The notes below the pieces were generated by a model, which saw only the letters and a program-made list of their open reading frames with translations, was not told the DNA's origin and made no database searches. Both the position numbers and the translations under genes were made by a program. A DNA stretch of 64,000 nucleotides from the NCBI RefSeq assembly GCF_036038375.1, contig NZ_CP107935.1, forward strand, positions 1,674,001 to 1,738,000, in the 5' to 3' direction. The stretch comes from Streptomyces sp. NBC_00414 (GTDB lineage: Bacteria; Actinomycetota; Actinomycetes; Streptomycetales; Streptomycetaceae). This document shows, one piece after another, positions 61,577 through 64,000 of the stretch (its first letter is position 1; each line of letters begins with the position of its first letter).

Positions 61577-63163
61577 GTGGCAGGCGTGGGTGACGTGGAG
61601 TGGCCGAAAGATCCTGGGGCCTACGAACAGGCCGTCGCCGTCCTACTCAGCTGCATGCACCCGCAGCTTGTGCGCGTTGATGGATCAGGCGGCGATGGCG
61701 GGAGAGACGCACAGCTCACGGCCCCCAACGGACTCCACGTCTTCGAGATGAAATCCTTCACTGGCCGGATGACAAAGGGGCGCCGGGACAAGGTCGAGAA
61801 GTCCTTGGGTCGGGCCGCGCTGCTGAACCCCGTCAGCTGGGACGTCATCGTACCGATCGACCTCAACCCGACCGAGGAGAAGTGGTTCAGCGGCCTTCAG
61901 CAGAGGTTCTCGTTCCCCCTTTCGTGGCGCGGGGCCACCTGGATCAAGGCCCGACTGGCCGAGCACCCGGCTGTGCGCCGGTTCTATTTCGCCGACCATC
62001 ACGCGGAGCTGGGGCACCTGCTTCAGGAGATCGCCCGGAGTCACATCTCGCCCATTGACACGGCGGCCGACGCAGCCGCGCGGCTCCGACAGCTGTGCGA
62101 CCGTCTGGCCGAGCTGGACCCGCACTACACCTTCCGCATCACCGCCGGCCCGGGGCCCCACACCGACATTGAAGTTCTCCCCGCCTATCCGGGAGCCGAT
62201 CGCGACCAGCCACTCCACATCGCGCTCAGCATCACCGACCCCGACAGCCCGGAGGGTGAGTCCGCCGCTTCGGAATTCGAGCGCTGCCGACGGTACGGGG
62301 ACCCCATCGAGCTGCCGGCACACTACGTGCAGTTGTCCGGCCCGCCCTCGCTCCTACCGCCGCAGGGCTCCGATCGCGTCCGCCTAGAAGCGGTTCCCGA
62401 GCCCCGGGACCTGCCGGCCCAGCTGATCGTTACCGACCCAGCAGGCAAACGTCTCGCCGTGCTCGGGCTGCACATGACGTCCATCCGTTCCGGCTCCCAT
62501 GGAGGAACCCTCGTGGGAGCCGATGCCACAGGAGCGATCACCTGTCGGCTTCGCCTGGACCGCACGACGCGGGAGTCCTCGATCAAGATCGATGTGAACG
62601 TCCCCGAGGCGCTACGGCCTGGGCAATGGCTGGATGTTGTCCGGTTCGCTTCCTATGCGGAACCGGCAACATACCTTCAGATGACCCTGGCGGGACACGC
62701 TGTGAACGACCCCTCGCCCTTCCGCATCACACCGCGCCATGACGGCGCGGTGCCGGTACTGCGGGTACTCGAACAGCTCGTCGCCATAGAGCAGCTGGCG
62801 GTGACCACTCTTATGGTCCCCAAAAGCCCGAGCCCCGAAGACCTTCGCGCCATACGCGAGGCCCACACACTGCTGACGGGTGGAGCGGTCGATGAAGTGG
62901 TCACTTCAGTGACCATGGAAGCCGATGACACCGAGTCCATACGAGGGCTGTTCACGGCGCCACAGCCTGTTCGGCTCAGGCAGAACCACCCCGCCTACGA
63001 GATCAGGATCTTCGGCCAGAACGTCCCCATCGGCCCGGTCCAGCGCACTCTGCCTCCGCTGTACGCCTCCGAACACCGCCGTACCGCGGATGGTTGGCAC
63101 ATCACGCTCACTGCCGGCACCGAGCCCGGAGCCAACGTGGCAAGTATCCGGCGCGCCGGTTAG
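61577..63163 (+). CDS. large protein with PD-(D/E)XK nuclease-like N terminus (possible defence effector)
   Basis: A 528-residue protein without a recognised full-length family. Residues 14-62 show YEQAVAVLLSCMHPQ, then GGDGGRDAQL and HVFEMKSF. A helix, Asp44 (or Asp40), then Glu57-x-Lys59 on the next strand is the core of Mrr/PD-(D/E)XK restriction-like nucleases. About 150-200 appears to be a helical linker (DTAADAAARLRQLCDRLAEL). The rest (200-528) is beta-rich and not recognised, perhaps a sensor or binding region. It is cargo in the tRNA-Pro island next to IS debris, the usual place for phage-defence genes, but has no visible partner gene. The GTG at 61577 touches GGAGG. GTG 61586 is an alternative. 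Confidence 0.7.
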   Translation: MAGVGDVEWPKDPGAYEQAVAVLLSCMHPQLVRVDGSGGDGGRDAQLTAPNGLHVFEMKSFTGRMTKGRRDKVEKSLGRAALLNPVSWDVIVPIDLNPTEEKWFSGLQQRFSFPLSWRGATWIKARLAEHPAVRRFYFADHHAELGHLLQEIARSHISPIDTAADAAARLRQLCDRLAELDPHYTFRITAGPGPHTDIEVLPAYPGADRDQPLHIALSITDPDSPEGESAASEFERCRRYGDPIELPAHYVQLSGPPSLLPPQGSDRVRLEAVPEPRDLPAQLIVTDPAGKRLAVLGLHMTSIRSGSHGGTLVGADATGAITCRLRLDRTTRESSIKIDVNVPEALRPGQWLDVVRFASYAEPATYLQMTLAGHAVNDPSPFRITPRHDGAVPVLRVLEQLVAIEQLAVTTLMVPKSPSPEDLRAIREAHTLLTGGAVDEVVTSVTMEADDTESIRGLFTAPQPVRLRQNHPAYEIRIFGQNVPIGPVQRTLPPLYASEHRRTADGWHITLTAGTEPGANVASIRRAG

Positions 63164-63218
63164 CCAGCAGCTCAGCAGTCCGTGCCACCGTTCCGGCAGT
63201 AATGCATGTATCCACCAC

Positions 63219-63242
63219 TGGTCCCCAGGCGTGGTCCCCAAC
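63219..63242. repeat. TGGTCCCC pair, right copy
   Basis: TGGTCCCCAG (63219-63228) and TGGTCCCCAAC (63232-63242), the units found at 60737 in reverse order, 55 bp after the nuclease-like gene. Confidence 0.55.
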
Positions 63243-63385
63243 CCAGCACGTCCGCCGATGCCATCACGCGGACGCGTCATAGACGGATGAATGCGTCCCG
63301 GGCGCGAACTGGACACGAGCTCGAACTACTTCTCCTTGCCGCGACCGGCCCGACTGCAAGCACGGGAGTGGGTTGCTACACCGCA

Positions 63386-63610
63386 CTACGCCAGCACCAA
63401 GCCATTGCTGACCCGGGGCCAACCAGACCCCTGGTAGGCGCCGTCGGCCGGGCCGGGTACGCCATGGCGCTCACAGGTATGGATGACGCGACGAGCACAG
63501 GACGCGGCCGGGTCGTAAGTGCGTCCCGGCAGCGCAGGTGAGTTCCACACCACTGAGCCGGCCCGGTCTATGACGACCTGGACGTTCACTTTGAGGCGGC
63601 AGTACTTGGC
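63386..63610 (-). pseudogene. IS5-family transposase fragment
   Basis: On the minus strand VNVQVVIDRAGSVVWNSPAL, PGRTYDPAASCARRVI, TCERHGVPGPADGAYQGSG match the middle of IS5-type DDE transposases (usual PALPGRTHD, CERQGVPVLAD, AYQGAG). The frame breaks off at both ends, with an in-frame TAG at about 63613 just before the fragment and a stop at 63386. The final catalytic Glu region is absent. A dead remnant. Confidence 0.7.
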
Positions 63611-64000
63611 CGACTAGTCAGCGACTGTCGCAGCCTCGGAGGCAGGTGGTGTCCCACGACGTGGTGTAGTGATGCGGAGCTCGGGACTCCGCAGGTCATG
63701 GCCGCGGTGCTCACGAAGCGTTGTTGCAGATCGGCGTCAACCGCCGAGAGCAGCATCAGGAGCGGATCCTGGCGCTCGTGCGCCAGACGGTGGCGAGCTG
63801 CATCCGGTCTCAAACGGCCCGGCTCTCTACACCACTTGGCGGGACACCACCCGGAGGCACACGCCCAGGGCCCGTGGAGCAGCGCGAGATCCGGGTCAGT
63901 CTCGCGCAGCAACCTGTGCTGACCGTCCCCTGTTTCGGCCCTGGGCCGCATTCCCTCTTTTCCCAGACCTCTACCGGGGCGACGCTGCAAGGCAGATCCA
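63611..64000. other. unassigned island DNA at the right edge
   Basis: No frame here matches a family I recognise. A plus-strand frame around 63705-63800 (ALLQIGVNRREQHQERILAL) has normal helical character and may be a decayed gene. The region has lower GC skew and more stops than its neighbours and continues past the window edge. Confidence 0.35.

Overview
The window is high-GC actinobacterial DNA, almost certainly from a Streptomyces chromosome. The evidence is the strong third-position GC bias, dense GTG/TTG starts, 4-bp stop/start overlaps, a DUF6243-type small protein, and dispersed palindromes typical of Streptomyces intergenic DNA (29172, 39352, 52989). No ribosomal RNA, complete tRNA or CRISPR array was seen.

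Region 1 (1-24993, all minus strand) is an exopolysaccharide locus that continues past the left edge. It runs from a polyprenyl-phosphate sugar transferase through an AlgD-like nucleotide-sugar dehydrogenase, a glycosyltransferase, two Wzz/chain-length membrane proteins, an asparagine-synthase-type amidotransferase, a two-domain dehydrogenase, a heparinase/alginate-lyase-like protein, a beta-helix lipoprotein and a Wzy/O-antigen-ligase polymerase. It then passes to a glycosyltransferase, a sugar-modification block (C-methyltransferase, nucleotidyltransferase, PIG-L deacetylase, epimerase, DUF4910 protein), a flippase, a GT2 and a pyruvyltransferase. Nearly every junction is an NTGA overlap, so translation is probably coupled. 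The pathway looks like Wzx/Wzy-type assembly of a uronate-containing, possibly amidated and C-methylated polymer.

Region 2 (24994-33188) starts with about 0.9 kb of gene-poor, partly AT-rich DNA. An ABC exporter and an LPG-synthase-type membrane protein then diverge from a 42-bp gap that holds a perfect operator-like palindrome. An enoyl-CoA-hydratase-like enzyme, an MscS channel and an FGGY sugar kinase follow.

Region 3 (33189-39182) is a meta-cleavage aromatic pathway of gallate type: an AAHS transporter, a type I extradiol (VOC) dioxygenase, 4-oxalomesaconate tautomerase, CHA aldolase, 4-oxalomesaconate hydratase and a GntR regulator. The promoters of the regulator gene and of the transporter gene both carry TTGTCAAC sites at the -35 box.

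Region 4 (39555-47847) pairs an extracytoplasmic flavin electron-transfer operon (ferric-reductase-like membrane flavoprotein, double FMN-binding lipoprotein, ApbE flavin transferase) with a split two-component system. The response regulator is intact and divergent. Its promoter and first codons recur 3.5 kb away, in front of an internally deleted response-regulator remnant that overlaps the histidine kinase gene. An esterase, a DUF6243 gene and an internally deleted SDR lie between.

Region 5 (47993-59174) has a LysR/EamA divergent pair and an arabino/galactofuranoside module: two secreted GH43 enzymes (one with AbfB, one with a ricin-type lectin domain), a YtfQ-YtfR-YtfT-YjfF-type ABC importer and a LacI regulator. 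A CGWWCGAAATACCG box occurs at the importer, at a GH43 gene and at a third promoter (59423) that now has no sugar gene behind it.

Region 6 (59582-64000) has a GNAT protein followed by the 3' half of a tRNA-Pro gene that breaks off in the anticodon loop. Beyond it lies island-like DNA with an IS110 fragment, an intact gene for a protein with a PD-(D/E)XK-like nuclease signature, and IS5 debris.
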